This document shows positions 7,784-15,757 of a stretch of 24,015 bases of DNA, one piece after another (within the stretch, counting starts at the first letter, position 1; every line of letters begins with the position of its first letter). The notes beneath the pieces were generated by a model. That model was not told where the DNA came from. It searched no databases and saw nothing but the letters and a program-made list of their open reading frames with translations. The stretch is from a virus. The stretch lies in IMG/VR virus record IMGVR_UViG_3300047661_000107, positions 1-24,015 of that record. One strand, written 5' to 3'. The position numbers and the translations under genes are program-made.

Positions 7784-8090
7784 GTGAACAATAAACCGAT
7801 AGTTTGGCTACAAGGTGAGGTGAAAACTCCGCCGTTTTCGGAAAATGCTCGTATCGAAGCAGGTGTCCTATTAAGACGGCTTCAGATTGGAGACATTCTC
7901 AGTCTTCCTCATTCTCGTCCAATGCCATGAACTTCGAATTCCGGACGAGAGCCATAACTGGCGGATCATTTATCGAGTGGACGAAGATGCGGTCATCATA
8001 TTGAACGTGTTCGAGAAAAAGACAAACCAGACGCCAGAACGCGTCATCAAAAACTGCCAACGCCGTATTCGGTTTTATGACGAGGATTAG
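7784..8090 (+). pseudogene. RelE/HigB-like toxin (Gp49-like family), broken by an internal frameshift and deletion
   Basis: Frame one runs from GTG 7784 (NNKPIVWLQGEVKTPPFSEN ... SLPHSRPMP) and stops at TGA 7928-7930. The rest of the family continues in another frame (CHELRIPDESHNWRIIYRVD ... RRIRFYDED) to TAG 8088-8090. In intact members, PHSRPMP is followed by about five residues before CHELRI; here these are missing and the frame changes. The intact toxin would be a ribosome-associated or free mRNA interferase inhibited by the HTH antitoxin just downstream. As read here it should be inactive unless the shift is a sequencing error or is bypassed in translation. Confidence 0.75.
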
Positions 8091-8100
8091 AGAAAAGAAA

Positions 8101-8421
8101 ATGAACGAAGCAAAAAAAGCTCGATTGGAAAAAGCGGGATTTAAAGTGGGAACAGTGGCGGAATTTTTAGGACTGTCTCGAGAAGAAGAAGCCATTGTGG
8201 AATTCAAACTGAGATTGAGCGCTCTTCTTCGCGCCCGACGAGAGGCTCAGCAGATTTCCCAAACCGCCTTTGCAAAAAAGATAGGTTCAAGTCAGTCCCG
8301 GGTCGCAAAAATGGAAACTGGTGATCCTTCGGTATCGATCGATCTGCTCATTCGCGCAATCTTCGCAACGGGAGCTACTACAACAGATTTAGCAAACGAA
8401 CTCACTGTACAAGCAGCCTAA
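8101..8421 (+). CDS. HigA-like antitoxin, XRE-family HTH protein
   Basis: The ATG at 8101 (MNEAKKARLEKAGFKVGTVA) lies 10 bases after the toxin stop, with AGAGAAAAG just upstream; the product is 106 residues. The N-terminal EKAGFKVGTVAEFLGLSREE segment is typical of antitoxins paired with Gp49/HigB-type toxins. Residues about 45-100 form an XRE helix-turn-helix: ISQTAFAKKIGSSQSRVAKM, then SIDLLIRAIFATGATTTDLA. Members bind their toxin and repress the shared promoter, here the one at 7749-7777. With the toxin gene broken, this is an orphan that may still act as a regulator of the cassette. Confidence 0.85.
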   Translation: MNEAKKARLEKAGFKVGTVAEFLGLSREEEAIVEFKLRLSALLRARREAQQISQTAFAKKIGSSQSRVAKMETGDPSVSIDLLIRAIFATGATTTDLANELTVQAA

Positions 8422-8468
8422 TTAAAACGAACACGACAAACTCTGCGCTAAAGGAGATCCTGCATATA

Positions 8469-9032
8469 ATGAGCAATCAAAACAATTTGAATATGACTTC
8501 AACAACGCCGCCTGTAAGTGGCAATAGTATTGCACCTGGATACAGACAAGCAGATTTCAGTTCAAAATCACGCGTAGAAAGATGGTTTTTTACGCCTATA
8601 GAAAAACTAAAAAGTAAAGATGATGGTTTTGCCATTTTAATATTGCTTTTTCCATTGTATGAAAAATATTTAAAAGTTTCTTCACAAACCCCCGATGAAA
8701 TACAATTTAGCAATGGGAATAAGGTTTTTGAGATCATAGGAAAAGATTTAGGAGTATCAAAAGAAATCGCTTATGTAGTCTGGCAACATTTTAGAAATGG
8801 ATTGCTTCACCACGCCATGATAAAAGAATCGACTGAGTATAGTTTTCATTTATGTCAAAACGGAGAAGCAATACACATTTGTGACGTTAAAAAAGAAATT
8901 GGTAAAAAAGAAATTGGTGTTAACCCCTTTAAAATGCGTGAGATTTTATTGAAAAAATTAAAAAGTAATATGGATATATGGCAAAACGACAGTCTCTATA
9001 AACTTGCCTATGAGTATGAGCCAGATAAATAA
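8469..9032 (+). CDS. Unknown cargo protein with a HEPN-type RN-x3-H motif
   Basis: This is a 187-residue AT-rich gene with an AAGGAGAT site upstream. The protein has a polar N-terminus (1-35), a helical core starting ERWFFTPIEKLKSKDDGF (37-54), and a helix pair ending VVWQHFRNGLLHHAMIKES. The last contains R109-N110-x3-H114, which fits the R-polar-x3-H signature of HEPN ribonucleases, in a helical context. A degenerate copy of the same phrase, GKKEIGV, follows GKKEIG near residue 145. The 26-base gap to the next gene suggests an operon. The HEPN link is motif-based inference; I do not recognise the whole protein. Confidence 0.55.
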   Translation: MSNQNNLNMTSTTPPVSGNSIAPGYRQADFSSKSRVERWFFTPIEKLKSKDDGFAILILLFPLYEKYLKVSSQTPDEIQFSNGNKVFEIIGKDLGVSKEIAYVVWQHFRNGLLHHAMIKESTEYSFHLCQNGEAIHICDVKKEIGKKEIGVNPFKMREILLKKLKSNMDIWQNDSLYKLAYEYEPDK

Positions 9033-9058
9033 AGAGTTGTTAAAATGTGGAGGATCAG

Positions 9059-10087
9059 ATGGAATATGGCTGCGAACTGGTTAAAATACTACAAAAACAT
9101 CTGAATGAAAAAGAAAATACTACAAAATATCATAATTTTCGATTTCACTATACTTCATTGGATACGGCTCTAAATATTATTGGATCTCAAACTCTTAGGG
9201 CTACTTCTAGCTTTTACCTAAACGACCCAATCGAAGTAAAATTTGGTATTAAACGAGTTCTTCGCTATTTGTCGCGACGAAAATACAATCTCCAAAAATG
9301 TTTATTCGAAAGCTGGTCAAGCATTAACACTGAGATTTTTGTTCACTCAGGTACATTTATAGGAGATTCGCTTGACCATTGGACACGATATGGCGACGAT
9401 GGCAACGGCCTCGCACTTGGATTTTCTTCTGATATGTCCAGCTACCATGCTCCCAATGGTTTTACTTTGCTGAATGGTCCGGTCCTTTATGGATATGAAA
9501 TCAATAAACTTATTGACGCAATGTTAAGTGGCATTTATCTACGGCCAGAAGATGTCGGTGAGATGCATGTGGCATTTTGGGCTTTAATAACAGCCTGTTT
9601 TTTCTCGAAACCATACGACTGGAAAATCGAAAAAGAATCTCGAATATTAGCATTAAGTTATCCTACAACGACATTCATAAGCCCGAGTTCCAAAAGCTTT
9701 AAAAACGGGAAGAGCGGTCCTTATGTTGAGATTCCGCCTGTAATTACAGATGCTGTGCCAAATACATCAGATCTAAGATCCTATCTATCAGAGCATATCC
9801 CGTTCCATGAATTTACTACTGTTCTGGAACCAAAAGAAAGATTGCAAAAGGTTGTTAATAGATCAGAGAAAGAGCTATTACCTCTAAAACGGATATATGT
9901 TGGTCCTGCTAATTGTGATTTGAGTGTTCCAAAAACAGCAGATCAGGGATTTATTTCAATGAAAAATAAAATCACTGAACACCTGCATAATCATAATTAC
10001 AGAGTAAAAGACAAGAAAAATCCCGACGGCGTCGAAATATTGCGATCAAAAGTCTACTACAGATCAAAATCCTACAAAAACTATTAA
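9059..10087 (+). CDS. DUF2971 family protein, cargo gene
   Basis: The product is 342 residues from ATG 9059, which has GGAGG five bases upstream; a GTG at 9047 would add four residues but has no such site. DUF2971 hallmarks are present: NFRFHYTSLDTALNIIGSQT near residues 26-45 (His-Tyr), ATSSFYLNDPIEVKFG (Asn-Asp-Pro), GDSLDHWTRYGDDGNGLALG (102-121), and KPYDWKIEKESRIL near residue 190 (the conserved Glu-x-Arg). The family is widespread next to phage-defence genes and its biochemical activity is not settled. The gene is AT-rich, runs against the phage late operon, and ends 7 bases before the terminase stop, consistent with insertion as cargo. Confidence 0.75.
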   Translation: MEYGCELVKILQKHLNEKENTTKYHNFRFHYTSLDTALNIIGSQTLRATSSFYLNDPIEVKFGIKRVLRYLSRRKYNLQKCLFESWSSINTEIFVHSGTFIGDSLDHWTRYGDDGNGLALGFSSDMSSYHAPNGFTLLNGPVLYGYEINKLIDAMLSGIYLRPEDVGEMHVAFWALITACFFSKPYDWKIEKESRILALSYPTTTFISPSSKSFKNGKSGPYVEIPPVITDAVPNTSDLRSYLSEHIPFHEFTTVLEPKERLQKVVNRSEKELLPLKRIYVGPANCDLSVPKTADQGFISMKNKITEHLHNHNYRVKDKKNPDGVEILRSKVYYRSKSYKNY

Positions 10088-10094
10088 TTTTTTC

Positions 10095-12083
10095 TCACAC
10101 CTTCACCCCCTCCGAAATCACCCGGCGTCCTCTTTGCGCTCGCCGCTCCTCGCCGGGAACGGGAGCATGGATCGGCTCGGGACGCGGCATAGGCTTGTGC
10201 GGGCGGCCGTTTGGCCAGAGCAGGTTTTCGAGGTAGTCCCAGTGTTCGGAGCGGTATCGATCAATGTTCAGCAAGGACGCGGCCGCGCGGGCGTAGATGA
10301 AGACGTCAAGCGCTTCGTTGCGCGGGCGGATTTTCTTCCAGGAGCGCACCTGTTTTTTCGTCAGTTTGGTTTCGGTGACAATCAACTGTTCGGAGCAGAG
10401 TTGGCGGAAGAATTCTTCGTCAAGCTGCGGGAAGTGGCAAAATCCCGGCGGCGGCGTTAGGCCCGGCTCGGGCGGCAGGAGATTCAGCCAGCCGTAAAGC
10501 TCCTGTTTTATGAGCGAGACGCCGACGCGGTAGAGTTTGAGCGCGCCGCGTTTGCGTTTGCCTTGTTGGTAAACATCCACCGCGCGCGGCTGACTAAAGA
10601 GGATCGGCAGGCTATCCTCGCCTTTGATCGGCATGACGCGGCCATCCTGAAACTGGCGCGACCAGTTGTAGACGACCTGCGTATTGAATCCTGTGTCGAT
10701 TCCGAGGCAGCGGATATGCAGCGTCGCGCCGCTTTCGTGCTCGAAGCCTTGCAGCATCAGCGACTGAACTCCACGGTAAGCATCGCTGTCGATATTGCTC
10801 GTGTCACCTTCGAAAGTCTGATAATCGACCACCCAGTTTTCCTTGTCACGTCCCCACGCAATCACGATGCATTCGATGCGGTCTTTCTGCACATCCGCGC
10901 CCGCAGTCAGGAAGAGGCCGCCTTCAGGAATACTGCCAAGCGCGTACTCTTCCCGGCGCGCATAGAGCTTTTCCCACGCGGGCAGGTCGGCCGTTTCGAG
11001 ATACGGAAGGCCAAGAACCGTGTTGAAAAACTCGCGCCGCCTCTGGGGATCGTAGCGATCCTCCGCCCACTTGCTCGCGATTTCGCCCCACGAAAACATG
11101 CCGACCGGCGAGTAGAGCGACGACAGATGAAATCCCGCGACCTTGCCCGTATGCTCCTGCGCTTCAGGACGCCAAACGCCGCGCGCGAGCATCTCCGTTT
11201 TCTGGTGATTTTCGATCCTCTTTCCGCACTGGCCACATTTGTAATACGCAAGATCGGGGCGCCCTTTTGGCCAGTCGAGACCGGAAAAAGCGAGAGTCTG
11301 ATACGCTCCGCAATGTGGACACGGGACATAATAGCGCCGCTTGTCGCTCTCCTCGAACGCCTTCTCAATGCGACTGTTCCCCGCGACTGTCGGAGTCGAA
11401 ACGATGTAGATTTTCTTGCGTCCCGAGAATGTCCTCGTTCGCGCAATCGCAAGTCCGACCGGGTCGCCTTGCTGATTGACATTGCCAGGGTATTCGTCGA
11501 CTTCATCGAGCATGAGGTAGCAGACGGGCTTCGAGCGAAGGTCTGCCGAGCTGTTCGATGCGGCAAGAGTGAGGTGCCCCCCGACAAACTGTTTGAGGAA
11601 AAGGTTGTTCGCTCCGTCGCGCGTCCCATGCTGCGTGTAGATTTTGGCGGCGACACTGGGGCAGTCCTCGATCATCGGCTCAACTCGGATTCGAACGTTA
11701 TCTTTGATATTTTGGATCGTCGGCCAAACAATCATGGTCGGACGCGGCGCGATATCGATAATATAGCCGAGCCAGTTGATCCCGGCCTCAGTCGCTCCGA
11801 TTTGCGCGCCTTTCATAAAGACGACAATTTCGTAAGGCGACGATGCGCTGAGCGCGTCCATGATCTCGCGCAAATACGGAGTTCGCTCGGTTCGCCACGC
11901 GCCAGGCTCGCCCGACGATTTACTCGACAAAATCCGAAAGCGATCCGCCCACTGCGAAACGGTGAGCGAGAAATTGGGACGAAAACCGGCGCAGCCGACC
12001 GACGCGATCCATGCATCAATTTCATCGTCGGTCGCAAGCTGTTTTTGCGGCCTACCGGAACTCGCCGAGCGCCTTGGCATCAT
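10095..12083 (-). CDS. Terminase large subunit, lambda gpA family
   Basis: The protein is 662 residues, close to lambda gpA (641). The N-terminal ATPase has a Walker A-like MKGAQIGATEAG (residues 90-101) and Walker B with catalytic Glu in CYLMLDEVDEYP (188-199), followed by the coupling motif VSTP. A four-Cys insertion (CPHC at 255-258, CGQC at 283-286) is typical of the GpA group. The C-terminal nuclease starts with TAGADVQKDRIECIVIAWG (Asp397), and LGIDTGFNTQVVY follows. It cuts and translocates phage DNA into proheads with the small subunit upstream, which it overlaps by 32 bases. The next virion gene is about 2.5 kb away because plus-strand cargo intervenes. Confidence 0.95.
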   Translation of the reverse strand: MMPRRSASSGRPQKQLATDDEIDAWIASVGCAGFRPNFSLTVSQWADRFRILSSKSSGEPGAWRTERTPYLREIMDALSASSPYEIVVFMKGAQIGATEAGINWLGYIIDIAPRPTMIVWPTIQNIKDNVRIRVEPMIEDCPSVAAKIYTQHGTRDGANNLFLKQFVGGHLTLAASNSSADLRSKPVCYLMLDEVDEYPGNVNQQGDPVGLAIARTRTFSGRKKIYIVSTPTVAGNSRIEKAFEESDKRRYYVPCPHCGAYQTLAFSGLDWPKGRPDLAYYKCGQCGKRIENHQKTEMLARGVWRPEAQEHTGKVAGFHLSSLYSPVGMFSWGEIASKWAEDRYDPQRRREFFNTVLGLPYLETADLPAWEKLYARREEYALGSIPEGGLFLTAGADVQKDRIECIVIAWGRDKENWVVDYQTFEGDTSNIDSDAYRGVQSLMLQGFEHESGATLHIRCLGIDTGFNTQVVYNWSRQFQDGRVMPIKGEDSLPILFSQPRAVDVYQQGKRKRGALKLYRVGVSLIKQELYGWLNLLPPEPGLTPPPGFCHFPQLDEEFFRQLCSEQLIVTETKLTKKQVRSWKKIRPRNEALDVFIYARAAASLLNIDRYRSEHWDYLENLLWPNGRPHKPMPRPEPIHAPVPGEERRAQRGRRVISEGVKV

Positions 12084-12672
12084 GAAGATTTTCTAAAACC
12101 TGACGTGATTCCTTATCCCATTCGCGCCGGACAATTTTATCGACCTTTTCGGAGCTGATCGCGTCGGCGGCTTTTCTGGCGTCGGCCTCGGAAAACACGC
12201 TTTTGAGCGACGCTTCGACAAGCTCCATGAGATTCGATGTCACGCTCGCAGCGACGCGGTCCGGGATATTCAAAATCTGATCGCGCGAATCGCGGCAAAA
12301 TCGAAACAACGCCGCCTCGACCTGCTCCTTCTCCACCAGTTTTCCAGCCTCCCGCTCATAGGCGAGCTTGCGCATCTTCGCGACATAAGCGGCATTTGCG
12401 AGTTTGGCTTTTGCAAGATTTGAAAGCACGGGATCACCCGGCGAACCGCTGCTAATCTCCTCCGCCTGAGCCGCGCGAATCGCTTTCGACTCAGAATCGC
12501 GCACTTTAGAAAGATCGCGGTTCGCCTCCCAAGCAATCGATTGCGTGCTCCAGTCAATGCTTTTACCGCCACCCGCACGCGCAATCCGCCCTGAGTCCAG
12601 CGCGTGCTGAACGGCTCCGATGGCGACGCCCTTTCGCCGTGCGAATTCGCGAAGTGAGATAAAATCAGACAT
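12052..12672 (-). CDS. Terminase small subunit, lambda Nu1-like
   Basis: The product is 206 residues from the ATG at 12672 (MSDFISLREFARRKGVAIGA). An in-frame ATG at 12714 lies inside the preceding KAP gene and is less likely. The first 45 residues form a winged-helix DNA-recognition unit like Nu1 (SLREFARRKGVAIGAVQHAL, then SGRIARAGGG). The middle, KAKLANAAYVAKMRKLAYER, and the helical C-terminus are typical of small subunits that oligomerise and hold terminase on the cos or pac site. No good ribosome site is visible 10 bases after the KAP stop, so translation may depend on coupling, or may have been disturbed by the KAP insertion. Confidence 0.85.
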   Translation of the reverse strand: MSDFISLREFARRKGVAIGAVQHALDSGRIARAGGGKSIDWSTQSIAWEANRDLSKVRDSESKAIRAAQAEEISSGSPGDPVLSNLAKAKLANAAYVAKMRKLAYEREAGKLVEKEQVEAALFRFCRDSRDQILNIPDRVAASVTSNLMELVEASLKSVFSEADARKAADAISSEKVDKIVRREWDKESRQVLENLHDAKALGEFR

Positions 12673-12682
12673 AGTAAAATAT

Positions 12683-14854
12683 TTAGTACAACGCAAAATT
12701 GGGATCTTGGCCACTACTTCTTAGATCAGCTTCTTTCAAATATGTCTCCGATAATATTTTTTGTTCGCCTAAGAGATCTGTACGTTTTGATATCTCTTTA
12801 ACTCTATCAGTTAAGGTCTTTAATTCAATATAATCTTTAAAAAATATCGGATCAAGTCGATATTTGAATTTCGGGGTAGTTCTATAATCTATCGTATCTT
12901 CACGCGTCTTTGTCATAAATAATTCGAGTACTTTTAGAAGATCTTCATCGTTTTGCATCTTTTCTTGAAACCACTTCTGAACCTTATCTTCGTGTTGCCA
13001 AGTCTTCCATCGTGCAAGCAACAGCGGTAATTGTGGGTGAGATACTAAAGCCCCATCATTAGCAGCTTCTTCAATGCGTTTTAGAATGATCTCACCCAAC
13101 TCGCTGAGAGCTTCAGAAGGAATAATCTGTTCTGATATTTGTTTTGTTTCAATTTTTTCTTTTTCGCGTTCAAAAATAGAAATAATATAAGAAACGAATC
13201 CTAGACTTTCTCCGCTTTTTGCGACATCTTTAAGAATATCTAGCCGATCTTTAGGAGCTATTCTTTTCAGAAGCTTGTTGATAACTCTAAGAATATAGAC
13301 TTGAATATGAATTTCAAAAGGTCCCGGATCAAGATTCTTTTCCTCGAATATCAAGCTATCCGCTGAATTGACAAAACCATGTATAGCCTCGGAAATATAA
13401 TCTTTAGGAATTCGATCTTCGGCATAATCTTCAATGCGTTCGATAAGATTCTTTATTCTAATAATGTTGTATTTACTTGATTTGGTTTTATGCAATAGAA
13501 AGTCTCGAATTGATGACCGATCCTTCATTAATTCAATTGCATTATTTATTTCTTGAATTTCGATGGCTTCTACTGGTAAAGTCAATCGAAAATATCTGTC
13601 GAAAAATTCATCGCAACATATACGAAGCTCCAATCTATGATTACGCCTGTTTTCCCAATATTTTATATCCACATCTAATATACTATCGAGCCTTGGAAAT
13701 AAATATGCGATCAGATATCTAACATGTTTTCCTACTTCATTGTTTAGGTTTTCAGTCCAAGAATTATGAAACTTTGAAAAATCAACTTCTGTATGATTAG
13801 CCGAAATAACGGTCGTCTCGACAAAATAATCCGAATTATTTCTTAAAAGATCGTAAATATCTGGAAAATATAATCTCAAGACCTCTACGGCAATAAAGTC
13901 AATTGTGTTAACATCATTTTTTATTGATGGATATGTTATAGATAAAACGTTCAGAAGTCTAATTATATCGCGGGGAGTTCGGATAAAATAATCAATACTA
14001 TCAAGATATACATTTGTCCAACGATCTTGATCAAATGTACTTGAAGTAGTGTCCTTAAGCAATATATCAAGTTTTTCTAAGAATAAGCTATGCAATTTGT
14101 TTTTATCAGGAGTAGGGAGTTCGAAAGGAGCTTGAATAATTTTTTGTAAATATTCAGACCCTTTTCCTTCAACTCCTTGTATTCCATTTAAACATCGCTC
14201 AACAACTTCTCGGTCAAATGCAAGAAGATATATAACATTCGGAAAATCCGCAACAGTTTTAACTACTTTAAAAATTTGTCGCATTTCTTCTGTTGTTAAT
14301 CGATCAATATCGTCAATAATAAATAATATTTTTAATTTTGATTTTTTTAGTTTTTCTTCCGCATCTTTTTTTAGTCGTTGCAAATCTTTTGGAGAAGCCT
14401 TTAATAATCCAGCTATTTTATTACCAATAAATAAGGCTGGATGGAGTTTATCCAATTGTGTAGCTGAAATAGCCTTGGAGAATGAGGATAATGCGTTTAT
14501 TGCAGCTCTATCTTCTTCCTGAAGATCAAATCCAACCTTAATATTTAAACAATTAAAAAAAGTTCGTAATAATCCCTCCTCCCCACTATAAAACCACGGA
14601 TCGAAGCGCAACACAATTGTCTTAATATTTTCTTTACGCTTTATTGTTGAGTTTTCTATATAGTGTTGAACAAAGTTTACAAGAGTACTCTTTCCAAGGC
14701 CCCAAGAGCCGTATATTGCAGTAACAAAGCCATCTTGACAGGGCATATTGACTAGGCTTTTAGCTAGTTCTTCAGCGAAGTGAGCGTAATCTAGCTTGTC
14801 GGCCTCTGGATTTTCGAGAGCCTTGTCTGTAGAAAATAAATCTAATGTACTCAT
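12683..14854 (-). CDS. KAP-family P-loop NTPase, AT-rich cargo gene
   Basis: The protein is 723 residues. Walker A is GSWGLGKSTLV (49-59, Lys55), followed by IVLRFDPWFYSGEEGLLRTF (80-99), a KAP hallmark, and Walker B ILFIIDDIDRLT (176-187). NVIYLLAFDREVVER and DYFIRTPRDIIRLLNVLSIT complete the NTPase core. The rest (about 330-723) is helical and charged without named domains. I see no transmembrane insertion in the NTPase core, so this is probably a cytosolic form. KAP NTPases occur in phage-exclusion and defence systems such as F-plasmid PifA and Qat. Strong AT bias against its GC-richer neighbours, and its own promoter, indicate an acquired moron. Function in defence is inferred. Confidence 0.85.
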   Translation of the reverse strand: MSTLDLFSTDKALENPEADKLDYAHFAEELAKSLVNMPCQDGFVTAIYGSWGLGKSTLVNFVQHYIENSTIKRKENIKTIVLRFDPWFYSGEEGLLRTFFNCLNIKVGFDLQEEDRAAINALSSFSKAISATQLDKLHPALFIGNKIAGLLKASPKDLQRLKKDAEEKLKKSKLKILFIIDDIDRLTTEEMRQIFKVVKTVADFPNVIYLLAFDREVVERCLNGIQGVEGKGSEYLQKIIQAPFELPTPDKNKLHSLFLEKLDILLKDTTSSTFDQDRWTNVYLDSIDYFIRTPRDIIRLLNVLSITYPSIKNDVNTIDFIAVEVLRLYFPDIYDLLRNNSDYFVETTVISANHTEVDFSKFHNSWTENLNNEVGKHVRYLIAYLFPRLDSILDVDIKYWENRRNHRLELRICCDEFFDRYFRLTLPVEAIEIQEINNAIELMKDRSSIRDFLLHKTKSSKYNIIRIKNLIERIEDYAEDRIPKDYISEAIHGFVNSADSLIFEEKNLDPGPFEIHIQVYILRVINKLLKRIAPKDRLDILKDVAKSGESLGFVSYIISIFEREKEKIETKQISEQIIPSEALSELGEIILKRIEEAANDGALVSHPQLPLLLARWKTWQHEDKVQKWFQEKMQNDEDLLKVLELFMTKTREDTIDYRTTPKFKYRLDPIFFKDYIELKTLTDRVKEISKRTDLLGEQKILSETYLKEADLRSSGQDPNFALY

Positions 14855-14861
14855 AATAATT

Positions 14862-14867
14862 ATTATA
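14862..14867 (-). promoter_or_regulatory. -10 box of the KAP gene promoter
   Basis: On the minus strand a perfect TATAAT lies 7 bases before the KAP ATG at 14854, in an AT-rich 93-bp intergenic region. No good -35 box is seen 16-18 bases upstream. If used, the message would be leaderless or nearly so, and there is no Shine-Dalgarno site in the gap. This gives the cargo gene its own expression, separate from the phage late operon. Confidence 0.5.
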
Positions 14868-14947
14868 TCACGATTTTTGTAAGATTGTATCCGATATTAA
14901 TACCTTGTAAATATCGTAATTTTCTACAAGACTTTCAATATTTCGCT

Positions 14948-15631
14948 CTACTCAACATTGCTGTATTTAACCTCCGTAATCGTCTTATATCCCTCGATCG
15001 CCCCGCCCAGCATCAGCAAATCCGGCCGATAGATCGGCGGACGCGTGAACGACGGCTCCCAAGTCGCGCATCCTTTCGCTTGCGGAATTCGAACGATGCG
15101 TCCTTCCGAAAGATCAGAGAGCACACGAACAAAAAGCCGGACTCCGAGCGGAAAAAGATCGCGTCGCCAGAGCTCTTCGGGCGTATCACCTGGCTGGATA
15201 AAAACGTGAGACTGCGCGGCAATTGGCCCAGCATCGACATTGTCGGTGAGCCAGTAGACCGAGCCGCCGGTCACCTTATCGCCCGCGTGGATCGCCCATC
15301 GAATCGCATCCCGGCCGCGATGCAGCGGCAAGAGCGACGGATGATAGCCGATGGCCCCGAGTTTCGCGCGAAGGCGAGTCTTGCGGCTGATGAAGTCATG
15401 CGAGTGGGCGCAGATTATGAGGTCGACGTCTTCAGGAAGCGTATTCGCTTTGAGAGAGCCGCTCGGAAGCCACAAAACGCCGTCATCCTCGGCGGCAGCT
15501 CTGAGGCGATCTCGATATTTGCCGCTGGAGTTCAAAACCGGCGCGCAAACACCCGCAATTTCGTCGCCTCGCGCCTTAACCATTCGGTAAACGGTCTCGC
15601 CGAACGCTTTTTGCCCCGCGATAAATAGCAT
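14948..15631 (-). CDS. Formyltransferase-fold protein with substituted catalytic Asn
   Basis: The product is 227 residues. The ATG at 15631 overlaps the upstream stop as TGATG; a GTG at 15640 is possible. The Rossmann-like formyl_trans_N domain is clear: LFIAGQKAFGETVYRMVKAR at the N-terminus, DVDLIICAHSHDFIS, then GYHPSLLPLHRGRDAIRWAI, and GSVYWLTDNVDAGPIAAQ with the conserved Asp. In Met-tRNA and GAR formyltransferases the SLLP motif is preceded by Asn-x-His. Here it is Gly-Tyr-His, so the usual catalytic Asn is absent. The usual C-terminal tRNA-binding domain is also missing. It could transfer a one-carbon group to a phage-specific substrate. The substrate is unknown. Confidence 0.75.
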   Translation of the reverse strand: MLFIAGQKAFGETVYRMVKARGDEIAGVCAPVLNSSGKYRDRLRAAAEDDGVLWLPSGSLKANTLPEDVDLIICAHSHDFISRKTRLRAKLGAIGYHPSLLPLHRGRDAIRWAIHAGDKVTGGSVYWLTDNVDAGPIAAQSHVFIQPGDTPEELWRRDLFPLGVRLFVRVLSDLSEGRIVRIPQAKGCATWEPSFTRPPIYRPDLLMLGGAIEGYKTITEVKYSNVE

Positions 15632-15756
15632 CAAAACCACTCGTCCTCCGTGTAAAGCTCTGCGATTGTCGGTTTCGAGAGACCAAGTCCGACCAAGAGC
15701 GCCCGAATGTGGTGATTGCGCCGAAAATCCGCGAGAGCTTTTCGATTAATCTTCAT
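15631..15756 (-). CDS. Conserved-looking 41-residue protein within the ParB/ABC/formyltransferase set
   Basis: A short frame starts at ATG 15756, one base after the stop of the ABC/GNAT gene, and ends in TGATG with the formyltransferase gene. AAAGG precedes the ATG by about 9 bases. The peptide begins MKINRKALADFRRNHHIRAL and ends with TIAELYTEDEWF; it is basic first and acidic at the end. Tight spacing on both sides suggests a genuine gene in a coupled operon. I do not recognise it. Confidence 0.5.
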   Translation of the reverse strand: MKINRKALADFRRNHHIRALLVGLGLSKPTIAELYTEDEWF

Positions 15757-15757
15757 C

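Noticed and set aside
9047-9058. GTG 9047 as the start of the DUF2971 gene
   Set aside because: ATG 9059 has GGAGG at five-base spacing, while GTG 9047 has no ribosome site.
10563-12158. A 531-codon plus-strand frame opposite the terminase large subunit
   Set aside because: It is a shadow of GC-rich terminase coding DNA; the minus frame has clear Walker, zinc and nuclease motifs and this one has none.
12673-12714. ATG 12714 as the small terminase start
   Set aside because: It would overlap the end of the KAP gene and add residues that do not match the winged-helix start; ATG 12672 begins exactly at that domain.
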